A DNA stretch of 64,000 nt from Pyrenochaeta sp. MPI-SDFR-AT-0127. Lineage: Eukaryota; Ascomycota; Dothideomycetes; Pleosporales; Cucurbitariaceae. The position numbers were made by a program, and so were the translations under genes. The stretch lies in assembly GCA_020747015.1 (NCBI GenBank), contig JAGTJM010000017.1, positions 661,169 through 725,168 of the forward strand, read 5' to 3'. Shown piece by piece: positions 22,650 through 34,446 of this stretch. The stretch's first letter is position 1; every line of letters begins with the position of its first letter. Under the pieces are notes generated by a model that saw nothing but the letters and a program-made list of their open reading frames with translations, was not told the origin of the DNA and ran no database searches.

Positions 22650-24528
22650 TCAGTCGTCGAGTTCCGTGTCGCTATCAGGAGCAGAGGAAAGCGGCGAGCC
22701 AGTAGCGAAAGAAACGACGGCATTGTCCTTGCCCTTAGCCTTCGGCGGCTGCGGTGTCTTGCCTGCTGAGATCTCCAGTATTTCAAGCAAGCCGAGAAGT
22801 CTATCTGAGCTCGCTTCCAATAAATGTTTTGCCTGCTCTTCTTCGTCTGCGTTCCCTCTTTTACCCCGTCCTGTGCCATACACGCTGTTCCGTGCCTCAA
22901 TACCGCTTTCCATAGCTTTGCGTAGAGCATTGGTAGGCTTGAGAGCGTTCTGACTCGTCATGTACATGAACATTTGCTCTAGGATGAGTGTAACCTTTGC
23001 GTTTGCGGCAAAGCTTTGCGTTGTTCCTCTGAGAGGAAGTAGTGTAGCTTCGAAATGATCCTGTATGGGGTCGTAGCGAAGATAATCAGGAAGAGTGCCG
23101 CTGACTAGTGGAAGCAGAAGGTTGGCGTTGAAGGCAACCTGCAAATGGCCTGGCATCTCCAGTGTTGAGAGAAGTACCTGGAAGATGATGGTCGGCAGCT
23201 GTATAAAATCCTCGAGTACATTGTCGAAGAAGTCGCTCAACGTAGTGAATCGTGTCGGCAGCGCCTGAGCTACTTGAGCAAGCTGGTGGCGGTTAGCAAA
23301 TAGAGCATGTATACACGAAAAGCACACTTGCCAATGCAATTAGGCGCTGTCGAAGGTGAATCGCATCCTGTCCACCAAGTCGCTCGGCGGCATCATACAC
23401 ACTGCGAATACCCTTATCGCTAGAGTGGCTTAGTGAGCCCTCCGACTCATCATTATCGCTTGCCTGTTCTGTTGCATCTTGCATCTCCTCGTCGCTCTCG
23501 TAGTCGGCCACCTCGCCGGTCTCGAAGTCGACCTCCCCAACTTTGTGATCGCTGTCCGTTCTGCGCCTCGGTTCGGCTGTTTCCTTCTCCCAAACCTCAG
23601 GGTACTCCTTCCGCGATTCTGGTGTTGCAATTGAAAGTATTGCTTTGACAATCCTGCGCCTCATTCCGCGGTTCGTAGACTCCGCGTCGCCCACTATGTA
23701 GTTCCACAGTAGGCTCTCCTGCAGCATCGCTTCTTGACCTGCCTTATTGTTGTCTTGTCTAACGCAGACGTCCCAGTCCGCCTCTAAGAAGTCCAGGATA
23801 TTGCTGAGCCATAGTTTCCACCGATCCCACCGCTTCTTGTGCTCGACGGAGCAATTGAAGGCCCATCCGACGATATGCCAAAAGTCCTCAGCACGATACC
23901 ACAGACTCTGCGTATTTGCAGCGACGCCTGCTATTCGCTCAATATCACCGCCAGGTTCTGGTGAAAGGCTACCTGCTGCGCTGCGGTATCCGGGCGCTCG
24001 ACGTCGGTTGCGCTCTTCTGGGAACGTGAAGGCCTTCCTCAGGGTGGGGTATGCGGGGTCATCGACAGTCGTCTGGACGCAGTGCAGGTATCGCAGGGCA
24101 GCATCGGCGCCCTTTGTTGCGTCTTTCGATTGCGCTTTCGTAGTGACGTGTGGATATGCGATGAGGGAGGAGGCGAGGGATAAGTATGCGGGTGGCGCAA
24201 GGAGGCCGACGTAGGGCTGTGCGGGGGTTGAGATGGAGGTTCCGGCCGCGAGGAGGCTATAGAGGAAGTCATACCCGCTGGCAACTGTACATGAGTGAGT
24301 AATTGCCGCGAATCACAATCATCACGTACATTGACCGCCCTCGAGGTACGCTTTTGCGTGGTTTGCAAGCTCATAGGAGGCCTGCTTGGTAGGCCGTCGT
24401 TGTGCTTGCCGCGGCCGGCTTCCTACAGCTTGAAGAGCAGCTGACGGCGCATTGTGGCTGGTGAGTTTGGAGGGAGATGGAGATTTATTCTGGACAGCAG
24501 TCGGGGCTACTGACGCGGCCATGGTCAT
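22650..24528 (-). CDS. Conserved-looking hypothetical protein with an acidic central segment
   Basis: Three exons: 24528-24330, 24284-23326 and 23282-22650; 596 residues. The first intron has a strong GTACGT donor. The second donor (GTGCTT at 23325) is weak and was chosen for frame and length; another nearby GT could be used. The start may be Met1 or Met3 (MTMAASV). The N-terminal ~50 residues are low-complexity, then a mainly helical Trp-rich domain (SLWYRAEDFWHIVGWAFN, WDRWKLWLSNILDFLEADW, ESLLWNYIVG). An acidic stretch follows (EVADYESDEEMQDATEQ), then a second helical domain (TTLSDFFDNVLEDFIQLP, VTLILEQMFMYMTSQ) and a charged tail. No catalytic motif, membrane helix or targeting signal is seen. 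The shape suggests a nuclear scaffold or complex subunit, but this is a guess. Confidence 0.78.
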
Positions 24529-25306
24529 GTCGCGATGTGATACTGGGATATGGCGGAATGTTGAAACAAGCTCGCAAGTCGCGTGGAGACCGCGTGATCA
24601 CGTTGCAGGCCATTCCGTTTGTGGTGTGGTGACTTTGATCCCAACTCGCTCGAGATGTTCTGTCGTACAATCACTTGAGGCACAGCATATAGTTTTATTC
24701 ATCAATTGCTGAATGTTGGAGAAGACCACGCTCCTAGAAAGGTGTGCCCGAGCTTGTGCACTATGGATAACCTTGGAACTCATCTTCTAGAGTCGCGAAA
24801 GCACTGAGGAGAGAAGCCGCAACGTTGAGATCAACTCGCGTAAATGGTAGGTGATGTCCACAGCTTAAAGAGCCTAATCTAGGCCAGTCATGATTCAAGT
24901 ACACCATGCAAGGTACCTGTCCTCTTTTCCTTTCTGAAACTGCACCACATATTGTGGAACCGGTTAGCTAAATCATTAGCACAGTTCAAAGATGCTCGTG
25001 GCGTCCTCTCTGGACCAGTTTATATATGCTTTACTACGATAGGAGCTCCAAATTCCACTTCTGCTTGACCACCATAACCAACATGTAAAAAGGCGTATAA
25101 AGAAAGTGGTGGAAAGTCGCAAAAGAGATGACTCCGGCGCGGCACTTATGCTAAACCACACTGGTACACAAAAAGACGCTGGAATCAGGACGCAAAGCGA
25201 TGTAAGGAGATGTGTCCAGCACCGCAGTCGCGTCAACTACCACGCTAATATCCAGAAAGACGCGAACCAAGATGCAAAAAGACGCCAAAAAAATGCAAAA
25301 AGAAGC
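24529..25306. other. Intergenic, promoter side of the minus-strand hypothetical gene
   Basis: About 780 bases. From ~25190 to 25312 the plus strand is A-rich with repeated GACGC-AAAA words (AAAAAGACGC, AAAAAGACGCC), a low-complexity patch just downstream of the tRNA gene. No coding potential recognised. Confidence 0.4.
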
Positions 25307-25312
25307 AAAAAA
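25307..25312 (-). terminator. RNA polymerase III terminator of tRNA-Glu
   Basis: A run of six T on the minus strand, eight bases past the tRNA 3' end, with a second T-run further on. This is the normal Pol III stop signal. Confidence 0.7.
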
Positions 25313-25320
25313 GGTATCCT

Positions 25321-25409
25321 TCCGGTACCGGGAATCGAACCCGGCTCTCGTCGGCGCTGACAGTTAAGGCATTGAAAGCGACGGATGCTAGCCGATACAC
25401 CATACCGGA
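25321..25409 (-). tRNA. tRNA-Glu (anticodon TTC) with an 18-base intron
   Basis: The cloverleaf can be drawn by hand: acceptor stem TCCGGTA (5' end at 25409) pairs with TACCGGA (25327-25321), all seven pairs. The D stem is GTG/CAT, the anticodon stem CGTCG/CGACG is perfect, and the T arm is CCGGG-TTCGATT-CCCGG. The anticodon loop starts CTTTCA, giving TTC at 25376-25374. The extra 18 bases at 25372-25355 sit after position 37, the canonical place for a nuclear tRNA intron, and leave a mature tRNA of 71 bases before CCA addition. B box GGTTCGATTCC is intact. Confidence 0.93.
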
Positions 25410-28400
25410 TTTCTTTGATGACATTTATCGAAGTAAATGTGTATATAAAATTAATGGTGGCTTTTCGGCGTCAAGGTTGGCAGTGTTGAATCTTGCGTAC
25501 TCGAACTTCACCAAGGATGACACATACGACAGTCTAGGGCGGGGCTACTACACTAGTGATTCTCAAGGCTGGCTCCGCGCCCTAGAAGGGTAGCATTGGC
25601 AGCCTCCGCCGTTTTGCCATGTGAGGCAAGACAAGAGCACCAAGGATTGTCAAGGCCTTCGCACAGACTCTGCAGGTTGAATAACACGTACGAATGCATC
25701 GCTCTTACTCATGTAGCATTTTTTTTTCCTTTTGCAGCTTCCCCTCTCCGGTTATTTCTTGAGTTTTGGCGTGGGGGAGGAATATGAGGATTAGTCAGAG
25801 TCGGCAAACCTTCTCTCAATCTAGCGCTTGTCATCTAAAGGCCACCAGCAACTCCGCCATGGTGCAGCACGTCCTCTTCGCTTACTTTCCGCGGGGGTGC
25901 TCCGAGGAAAGCCTTCGAGTGATGGATTGGACACGTGCACATCGAAAAATTAATTGCAGCCAAACAAGTGGCTGACTTACCACCACGGCGCGGCCATCTG
26001 AACTTTCTACTACCAGCCAGGGGCGCTTCAACTGGTTGCCAGTCCCATCAGAAATTTTGCACTCGAGTTGTCCTGCTTTTGAAAAGGCAGTGGATATGAT
26101 GCTATATCCTCACAGATACATAATAGTATTCCATGCATACATCGTCACTTTGTTCCGCACAACTTGGACGGCATATGATAAGTGATAGCAGCTCTCATCA
26201 GTCTCAAAGACTAGTTTGAATTTGTGGTCACTCTATTTGACTGCAGCACTTTGATTTTGCTGCTACTTTCGTGCGTAAATCTTCCAGTACCTAAACCGTG
26301 CGCGTTAATGACCTGCTGTTCGACAGCCACATGTGTAATGACCGGTGGGTCATCGCATTAATTCCATGCTCTCATTGTATTATTACAGTGCCCATTACTC
26401 TTCTCTAGCTCAGCTGTTGAGTTCTAGGGCTAAACATCTCTGTCCCTTTGAAGTCACTTATGATCGACGAACTTCACAATCAGAACTATACGTTTTACCA
26501 TACAGGCCATACACGATTCTTGAATTGTTATTGAAAGTATTCTCAAGTCAAGTCTTCTGGGGGCTATGCTTCCCTTGATCTTTCCAAACCCGACCACTTG
26601 CAAGTCACTTGTCAGAAAGTAACGCCATACGCGTCACGCAATACCACCATCTTTCAGAGACCTGGGTAAAGCCGTTTGGATGTCGAGGAATTGGGAATTT
26701 TGTATTTGGAGGTTCAATTTTCCATTTCGAATAGCCTAGTCAAATGCTTTATGTGTCTCTTTCGTGCAATGGTCATACCCAGAGAACGCGGGTCTAAAAT
26801 TACAATACATCTCAGAATTTATTGTGAGTTCAACAGCATTGAACCTACGCTGATGTTATTCAAAGGACAAAATATATGCTTACAGAGCAGGTAATTGCAT
26901 GACAATAGTTAGGAAACGGCGGTCAACAAAACCCAATACGTATTTGACGGAGATAGAATCGCCACCAGTTTTCGAACCTTGAATATCACATTGTTTACGA
27001 AAGTAGGGTAAATCGTCTAAATTTATCAAAGACTGAATAGCGATGTATCATTTTATGCTAGGGTTAGCGTCTTCTGGTAAATCAAATTTTATTCCCTTCT
27101 CGAGAGAACACGGGTCTCCGAAATAGGTCTTCTATTTACTTGTGTGCTCTCTAAGGCGTACAATCAGCGCTAGACTACTGCAACAGACTCACTATTCTGC
27201 CTTGCTTGGGCGCCAGATGTGCTAGACTGATATATGGCCTGCGTGCGTACCTAATGTTGTTCTATATATTTGCTACCGCAAAATTATGCGTCTTCCTGCT
27301 AACAGGTTTTGAGTGAATGCGTGCAACATCTACTAAATTGTTCTATAAACAGCTAGTGAGCTCTCGCATCATCGACTTCTGTTGAGAAATCTCATGAATG
27401 CTACTACTTCACCGAATGCTGACACCTGAGGCTCTAACCTGGTTGCACTCGTGTCGATGGACGTCTTCCGCCTCAATTTCGGGTCTGAGAGGGGAAACAT
27501 ATGTGGCACTGAAGTCATATGAGAATCACACTGGCATCTGTTGACGAAAGAGCGTTTCCGCTATTTTTGATATTGAGCATTCCTGCGGAGACACAGTTAA
27601 AACCTATGGGACCAGGTCTATGGTTTCATGCGAGGACCGCTGTGATGGAAATCACGTATCTAGGGAGAAATGTTTGCGAGCAGTTCTGCGCCCTTGGTTT
27701 CGCTAATCGCCATGATATCTTATGTGTCACTTCATGTGGTCTACCCAATTGAAAGAACAAAGTGGCAGGCGAAGTTCGAGAACGACTTCAAGATTCTACA
27801 CTTTCTTCATAGTCACTTTATAGCGCTTTGAGGCGGCATTTCGCTAATTCGACCGCCATCGCTCCGGGCCATATTGTCATGCTTGCTACCATGATGAGCA
27901 GCAATCAAATGGCGATAGAAGTGGGCCCACATTACTCAGTGTCGGGCGACAAACACCCAAAGCAGCCTGTTGGACTAGGTGGCTTACGTTTCATGGTGCG
28001 CAACTCTGCTCATATCGGGCGATGTTCCGCAACGGGCGTCAGACTTTGCACAATTGCAATTAAACTATCGAAGGTTGCAAGGGGAAAGGCAAGCTTTTGA
28101 CATCAGCCTCAAAGAGTTTACTCGTATATAAGAGTTGCACCTATCTGGTGACTCGCCCCAAGCTCATCAGGAAGCATGTGCACAACCAAGAAGCTTCACA
28201 AACTGTGTGGAGCCACATTACGTACAAGGCTAGCGGTAAGAACTTCGACGAAAATTCAGCGTTCCAAAATTTTTGTGAAGAGGTGAATGTAATCATTCCA
28301 ACGTTTGCAATTCGTCAGTGCCCAAGACAACTGAGGCAGCTTGGGTCTATTCAGCCCTGTTGGATGCGCCAAGTTTGCATGATTGCGATATATCCACTCG

Positions 28401-29226
28401 CTCATCCCCAAAGTATGGCACCAAGGCCCATTATTTTCCTCGTCCCAGTCCCACACGATCATGCATACGGCCCCCACACATGTCTCGCGTGAGGACCAAG
28501 CCGGAATACTTATCCTGGGAAGTGGAGCCTATTGACCACGCCGCATTCATATTTTCAGGGCTTGCTGACTAGTGCATCCAGGCCCTATGCTCCTTGGTCA
28601 ACCTTGCTCTCCTCGAAGACACATGCGCGGCCTGGGTGGTCTTGCGCACGAAAATAGGCATCGTGCCGAGCATCCTAGAACGTGGCACGGCAAGCATGCC
28701 ACCCCAAGGCCGGCATGTCCCCTGATATGCTTGCAGTATTGGCGAGTCTAGAGCGCGGTACTCGTAGTCTTGAACATCCATCGTTCGATGCTTGAAGATA
28801 CGCCGACATTGAGATTTTGCCTGGACCTGAAGGATTACCGAAACTATTTTTCCTCAGCTTTTTTCTTGCTCAGTAGTCGTGCCCGTGTGTTGAAAGTGAT
28901 TGGTGCGGTAACGCCATTGCCAGCCGGCGCTACACTTCCGTCACTGATGTCGCCCTGCAGCAGCCACCCTTTCATCCACAACGCCATGCCTAGGCGACCT
29001 GCAGGCATGGGCAGCTGCACGCTGGCAAACCTTAGCTAAATTTTTCTGTCATTTCACAGTGATTCGAACCCGTGAGCATGGTTTCTTGGGATTGACGTGG
29101 GGCATACTTGTGACAGTGGCTGCTTCTCCAATACAGCAGGGGACTCTGAAGCCCACAGGCCACAGGCCACCGAAATCACGATGGCGTGAAATGCTGGCGA
29201 CACCGGCCGAGCAAAGTCCACAGATG

Positions 29227-29235
29227 ATCAGATAA
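29227..29235 (+). promoter_or_regulatory. Iron-GATA-factor site, distal, upstream of the siderophore transporter
   Basis: ATCAGATAA, exact match, about 800 bases before the transporter ATG and followed by a looser AGATTAGAT word. Confidence 0.65.
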
Positions 29236-29771
29236 GATTAGATGACGAGGATATCCCGCAAGATTCTCGTGCAATTGGTCGCTAGCCCGGCTACGGCAGG
29301 CGGTAGAGCGCGGCAGCATACCCGCCAATGCTGATCTCCCCTCTCGCCTGCTCTCCTCCAACACAATTCAACAGCCACCTGCGTCAACAGTCCACCAGAT
29401 AAACTGCTCACTAGCATTCCGTGATGTACTCGCAACACGCTACGAAGCGCATCGATCACAGCAAAAGTCTGTTTCGCAGCTGAGAGCTTGCACAACCGGC
29501 CAGGAACACGGGGATCAACAGCGCACTCACATTATGCAACCTCAACGTTCACAAGGAAGAGGCGCACTTGTTCGGAAGATCCCATCCCTCAGGCGAGGCC
29601 TTTATCCCTGGCTTGCGCGGGATCAAGGCCTTCGGCGACACTACTCGTTTTGATGGACCGAGTTTTCGACCGCCACTGACAGCAAGAGCCAAGCGCTTGG
29701 CACTACATCCTGCAGTGGGACGGCAGCGGGCCAAGAGACACCAGGTTCTTCTCGGACAGCGAGATTGGATC

Positions 29772-29799
29772 TTATCTGATCATCTAGCACTTATCTGAT
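29772..29799 (-). promoter_or_regulatory. Paired iron-GATA-factor sites in the siderophore transporter promoter
   Basis: Two identical minus-strand ATCAGATAA sites (29772-29780 and 29791-29799) sit 19 bases apart inside a short direct repeat, CTTATCTGATCATCTA. They lie about 235-260 bases before the ATG of the transporter, a usual distance for a fungal promoter element. Confidence 0.82.
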
Positions 29800-30031
29800 C
29801 ATCTAACCGCTGCTAACGCTGCTGGGCACACAACATACCTGGCCGGTGGGAGATGATCCCAAGCCACCGGGTGGGCAGAAAGGCAAAATTTTCAATCTGT
29901 TACCCTTGCGACCTTCCTTGTCCGGTCATCGGAGTGGAGGCCGCACAATACATAAGAACGGCTGGAGCTTGCTGTTGCGATCGGCACCCACCTGCACCCC
30001 AATCTCATACCCTGCTTCCTCGACTTGAACG

Positions 30032-31923
30032 ATGAACCCCATCCAAGTTGATGCGGTGCGACCAACAGAGGGGTTCCGAGACCCTTCGAAGGAGTTGGAT
30101 ATCGAGAAGCGCCCTGAGCATGCTCACGATACCCACAGCGACGATGACACCAAGTCTGTCGAGTCTGAAAAATTTCAGAATGGCGTCCAGCGTGTACGAG
30201 CCATCACGGAAGTGTGGAACAAGCCAACGTTGATTGCTATGTTTGTCTTGTATGTTCAACCATCGCATAATTTCCTACTTCGAAGTGAGTTCTAACGCAG
30301 TTCGTCCAGCCTTTTCCTGATCGAATTCGTTGCTTTTCTACAAAATGCGCTTGATTATGCTCTCAACCCCTTCGTTACCTCATCCTTCGACAAACATGGT
30401 CTCCTCAACGTGGGAAATGTCATGTCATCTGCTTTAGCTGGTTGTATTCCCTTGGCTACAGCGAAGGTCATCGACGTGTTTGGTCGTGTTGAAGGCTTCT
30501 TCATGATGCTTGTCATCGTTGTTGTCGGCATGGCTCTAAAGGCTGCTTGCAAAAACATGGAGACATATATTGCTGGCCATGTCCTGTATTGGGCTGGCCA
30601 CATTGGTGTTCTCTATGTTACCGACGTCATGGCTGCAGACATCACGTCTCTGAAGAACCGCATGATCATCTTCACCATCAACGGCACTCCTCGCATTGCC
30701 AGTACTTTTGCTGGTCCAGCCCTCGGAGAAATATTCCTCGCCAGAAACTGGCGCTGGGCATATGGCACGTTCATCATAATTTTTGTCGCCTGTTGCTTGC
30801 CTGCCATGGGAATCATGATGTACATGTATCGCAAAGCTAAGGCCGCCGGCCTCATCAACAAGCAGAAATCTGACCGCACTGCTCTCCAATCGATCTGGTT
30901 TTACTTTGTGCAGTTCGACAGTAAGTTTCATCTAGCTTCAAGATTGAATATCTATCAGGCTTACAAATACTTGTAGTGACTGGTATTCTCCTGATTATGT
31001 TCGCCTTCTGTCTCTTCCTACTTCCCTTCACTTTGGTCGCATATGCCCCGAACGGCTGGAAAACTGGTTACATCATCGCCATGATCGTCCTTGGTATCCT
31101 CCTCTTCCCGGTTTTCGTTCTTTGGGAAGCCAAGTTCGCACCAGTCCAGTTCATTCCCTGGAGGTATCTCAAAGAACGCACCATCGTCGGTTCTTGCCTT
31201 CTCTATGGTGTCATGTTCATCTCCATTTTCATCTGGAATGCCTACTTTTATTCGTACCTCCTTGTCGTACACAGGCAGAGCGTTGCCCATGCTGGTTACA
31301 TCCTGAACTCCTTCTCGCTCGCATCGTCCTTCTTCAGTCCATTCGTCGCATGGTTCATTAGCTGGTCTGGAAACTTCAAATGGACTGCTTATTCTGGAAT
31401 TCCGATCGTGATACTTGGCACCGCTCTTCTGATCCCGTTCCGAGCAGCCTCGACTGCTCCCGGCGTCCTTGCATTCACTCAAGTCCTTGTTGGCCTCGGA
31501 ACCGGTATTTTCGCCACCTGCGCTCAGCTTGCCGTCATGGTTCCTGTTACACATCAAGAGATTGCTGTCATCAATGCCATATGGGGTCTTTTCGGTAGCT
31601 TTGGTGGTGCCATTGGTTATGCCATCGCCGGAGCCATGTGGAACAATATTCTGCCCGTAGAGCTATACAACCGCCTCCCGGAAGCGAGCAAAGTCAACTC
31701 TACGCTCATATTTGGCGATATTGCGGTCCAAATGTCATTCCTCGATGGCACCCCAGAGCGCGATGCTGTCGTTGGTGCCTACTCTCATGTAATGCGCCTC
31801 ATGGTCATCACAGGTGTTGCGCTGGTACCGCTTTGCTTTGCCTCTATTTTCATCTGGAAGAACATCAACGTCAGGAAGCTTGAGGAGGAGCATGGCAAGC
31901 AGACCAAGGGTACGGTCTTCTAG
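30032..31923 (+). CDS. Siderophore-iron transporter, SIT/ARN (MirB) family of MFS
   Basis: Three exons: 30032-30249, 30310-30920 and 30977-31923; introns of 60 and 56 bases; 591 residues. The charged N-terminal ~55 residues end in KFQNGVQRVRAITEVWNK, the usual lead-in of the SIT family, followed by about 14 hydrophobic segments. Family-like stretches include DYALNPFVTSSF, the conserved loop around ADITSLKNRM, and AVINAIWGLFGSFGGAIG. These proton symporters take up ferric siderophores such as coprogen, ferrichrome or triacetylfusarinine across the plasma membrane; which one cannot be told here. Three iron-GATA sites upstream suggest repression by the SreA-type regulator when iron is ample, together with the synthesis cluster 15.7 kb to the left. 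Confidence 0.93.
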
Positions 31924-33531
31924 ATGTACTGCCATCCAACCAATTCACCCACAATATCTGTCCTAATGAGAAACTCGGCGTTCGTTTCCTTCGCTAGTAG
32001 CACGAGATACCCTCGCCCGTTGTAGTGGTTATAATATAAGCTTGATCAGTATTTTTGATCTCCGCAACTACTTTTTACGTTCGTGCATCCCTACCATGCT
32101 CTCAATTGCTTCTGATATTATTGGTGAATTATCCCCTTTTTAGGCTATTAATCTGGATCCCGATGCACATTTCCCTATCCTAAGATCGAGATGTGCTCGC
32201 GCAATTATAGCCTGCATCATATAACATGATGATCTTCGTTTGGTTGGTCTTAACGCTTCAATCTTTCCACTGATTGTTGCTTAACATCGTTTGCTCACTC
32301 ATACGCAGTTTGTCTCTGTGGGTCGGATCGTCGTCACTGCACCAGACTTGATGTCATCTGCAGATTGTGCTCACGTACTCCGAGGCGTGAAAAAAGAGCA
32401 GTATTGAGTATGCCATGGATCATTTCAACGCCATGCTATGCTGCAAGAATCGAGCCTGCGAGTCGGATGGCGATGATCTGAAGTATGACTTGCACACTAT
32501 TACTTACCCTCGTGCCAGTAGGATACTCATGAGCAAGCACATAAGAGGTGGAGAGCGAGATCTGATATACTCTGTGAAGGTGGATGGTTGACATCCAGTG
32601 CATTATATGGAGCAAAGGAAATATCCTCACGGTCCAGAAACCCTTTCAGAGGGAGAGTTGCTGACAAGTGAGGGGCGATGTATTCTGGAGCTATGTCTAG
32701 ATCTCATCTTAGTAGTATCACTCCGTTAAATGGACATTACAGATAGCATTCTGATGCGGATTTCTCGAACTTGGATGTAATGTGTATTCAGTGGGTGAGC
32801 AACCTCCCAGAGGATCTTTAGGAGTTCACGCGATATGATCTATTAGCACAGGTAGGTTACTGGGTGCATGTGGTCGGTTCTGGGCAGGGCCATATCTATG
32901 CAATAGCGTTTACTAGAGTATGACCTATTAGTCTGAACATCGTATCTGTTAGAGTGTTGAAATTCAAGTTTTTGAACCCCTGTCCTCAATGTCGTGCAGG
33001 ATCGCCAATAGATGATCGAATAGGATCAAATTTAAGTTCTAGCATTCTTGCCGCAAACCCGTTTCAATTTTACAGCATAAGGCCCTTTCAAACATAAAAT
33101 GCGGTGAGCTTCACGACGACGAAATTGCGATTCTTCTCTCTCAGCTGTGGAATAAGGAGATATGCATCACGAGATGAATTATGCAGGCTGGGCTAGTATC
33201 AAGCGTGGCTAGAAGCTTTCCAGCAGGAGAACTATATTCTTCGCGAGATTTCCCTAAATATGATTATATGGTAGTAGGTCATAAGATTACTCATTCTACA
33301 TATGCGTCAGTTGTGATTCCGCAAACTGCTATTCATTATCAATTTTGTTATGGGTCACCACAAAACTATTACATGTAGCAAAAATGTTTGTAACAAGCGA
33401 TAAACTTCCAAACCTCGACTCCAAATGCCAGAGCGGGTACAAGACGCTTTTTGAAATGGCATGCTTCAGCATTGTTAAGAATCTAAGAGAGAAGATCCAC
33501 CAAGTGCAAAAACAAAACCGTTCGTCCCTCG
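31924..33531. other. 1.6 kb intergenic region between convergent genes
   Basis: AT-rich 3' flanks of the siderophore transporter and the methyltransferase. No gene, RNA or repeat recognised. Confidence 0.45.
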
Positions 33532-34446
33532 TCATCGGCTCTTCTGCAACACCCACCAAACTTGTATCTTACCCTCAATGACTTCTGCTACCTTCAATTC
33601 AGAACTACGAATCATATCTTGCATCTTTACGGCGTTGAACATCTTTGTATCCCAGCTCAGCTCACTACTTCTGAGAAGCGTTTCGCCATCTGCATCGTAG
33701 ACATTCAGTAGGAAGGTCTCCGTCTTGATATCTCCGTTCTGTGTCTCAACGGCCGGATACTTCACGTACACGCGTCCGATGTGATCTTTTGATTCAATTC
33801 GTTGTGGCTTTGATAGAAACTCTAGCATGGCTGCGTCTTGGTCTTTAAGACTTGTATTCTTGGCATCCTGATCAAGTGGCTCAGGCATGTAGTCTCGAAG
33901 AATGGAGATGACCACTTTCCCATCAGGAGCAATCACTTCACTAGCTTCCTCCAAGAACAATTTGATATCTTTATCGTCAATGACGTGTGATATGCCGCCA
34001 GCTGCGAAGATTACCAAGTCTGCCCCTCGACCAAGATGCTCCCAAGTCTCTTGGGCGAAATCTGTAGCACCGTGCTGCGACCAACGAGCTTTGATCTGAT
34101 CTTCCTGCTTGTTGTCGTGCTCCTCTTTCAATGTCTTCCTCTTCTCCACAGCTTCTCCCCAGAATCTCTTCGCACGATCGAGCATCGGAGCGCTCGGTTC
34201 GGTGCCCCAGACTTGGTATTTACGACCGTGCATCTCGTGCATCACATTTCGTAGGTCGATGAGAACCCGTCCTGATCCGGTCCCAACATCGATGATTGAG
34301 ATTTCCAAGTCGGAAGGTTTGGAGGCAACGATATCGTGCAATATCTTTTCGAAGATGGGTATATCTTCGGCTGGACCTTCGCCGAAGAGGCGGCGAACCC
34401 AGAGATCATAGCATTCAGCCCAGTCAGAATCGTGGTACGCTGCCAT
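33532..34446 (-). CDS. SAM-dependent methyltransferase, class I
   Basis: Single exon of 304 residues from the ATG at 34446 (MAAYHDSDWAECYDLW); the frame is open a little further upstream but with no other ATG. Motif I is IIDVGTGSGRVLIDL (~50-64). An acidic residue ends the second strand region (VWGTEPSAPMLDRAKRFW, ~80-97), motif II-like DLVIFAAGGISHV follows, and motif III-like VIAPDGKVVISIL lies near 180. The C-terminal third carries the variable substrate part (ETFLLNVYDADGETLLR) and ends IQVWWVLQKSR. The overall plan matches small-molecule methyltransferases of fungi, but no substrate can be inferred. No secondary-metabolite backbone gene adjoins it. Confidence 0.85.
   Translation of the reverse strand: MAAYHDSDWAECYDLWVRRLFGEGPAEDIPIFEKILHDIVASKPSDLEISIIDVGTGSGRVLIDLRNVMHEMHGRKYQVWGTEPSAPMLDRAKRFWGEAVEKRKTLKEEHDNKQEDQIKARWSQHGATDFAQETWEHLGRGADLVIFAAGGISHVIDDKDIKLFLEEASEVIAPDGKVVISILRDYMPEPLDQDAKNTSLKDQDAAMLEFLSKPQRIESKDHIGRVYVKYPAVETQNGDIKTETFLLNVYDADGETLLRSSELSWDTKMFNAVKMQDMIRSSELKVAEVIEGKIQVWWVLQKSR

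Larger units (their letters stand above)
25410..30031. other. 4.6 kb gene-poor region upstream of the siderophore transporter
   Basis: I find no convincing gene here. The stretch 26000-28500 is relatively AT-rich with only short frames. It does not show the CpA/TpG loss seen at 61.4-63.3 kb, so it is not an obviously RIP-mutated transposon. The last 800 bases carry three iron-GATA sites and are the transporter promoter. A lone GATTCGAACCC word near 29061 is not part of a foldable tRNA. Confidence 0.5.

Noticed and set aside
23747..24214. 155-codon plus-strand frame
   Set aside because: Antisense shadow of the middle exon of the hypothetical gene at 22650-24528, which has a far longer and consistent series of exons.
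29055..29090. GATTCGAACCCGTGAGC, resembling the T arm of a minus-strand tRNA
   Set aside because: The T stem does not pair, and no acceptor stem or anticodon arm can be drawn around it.
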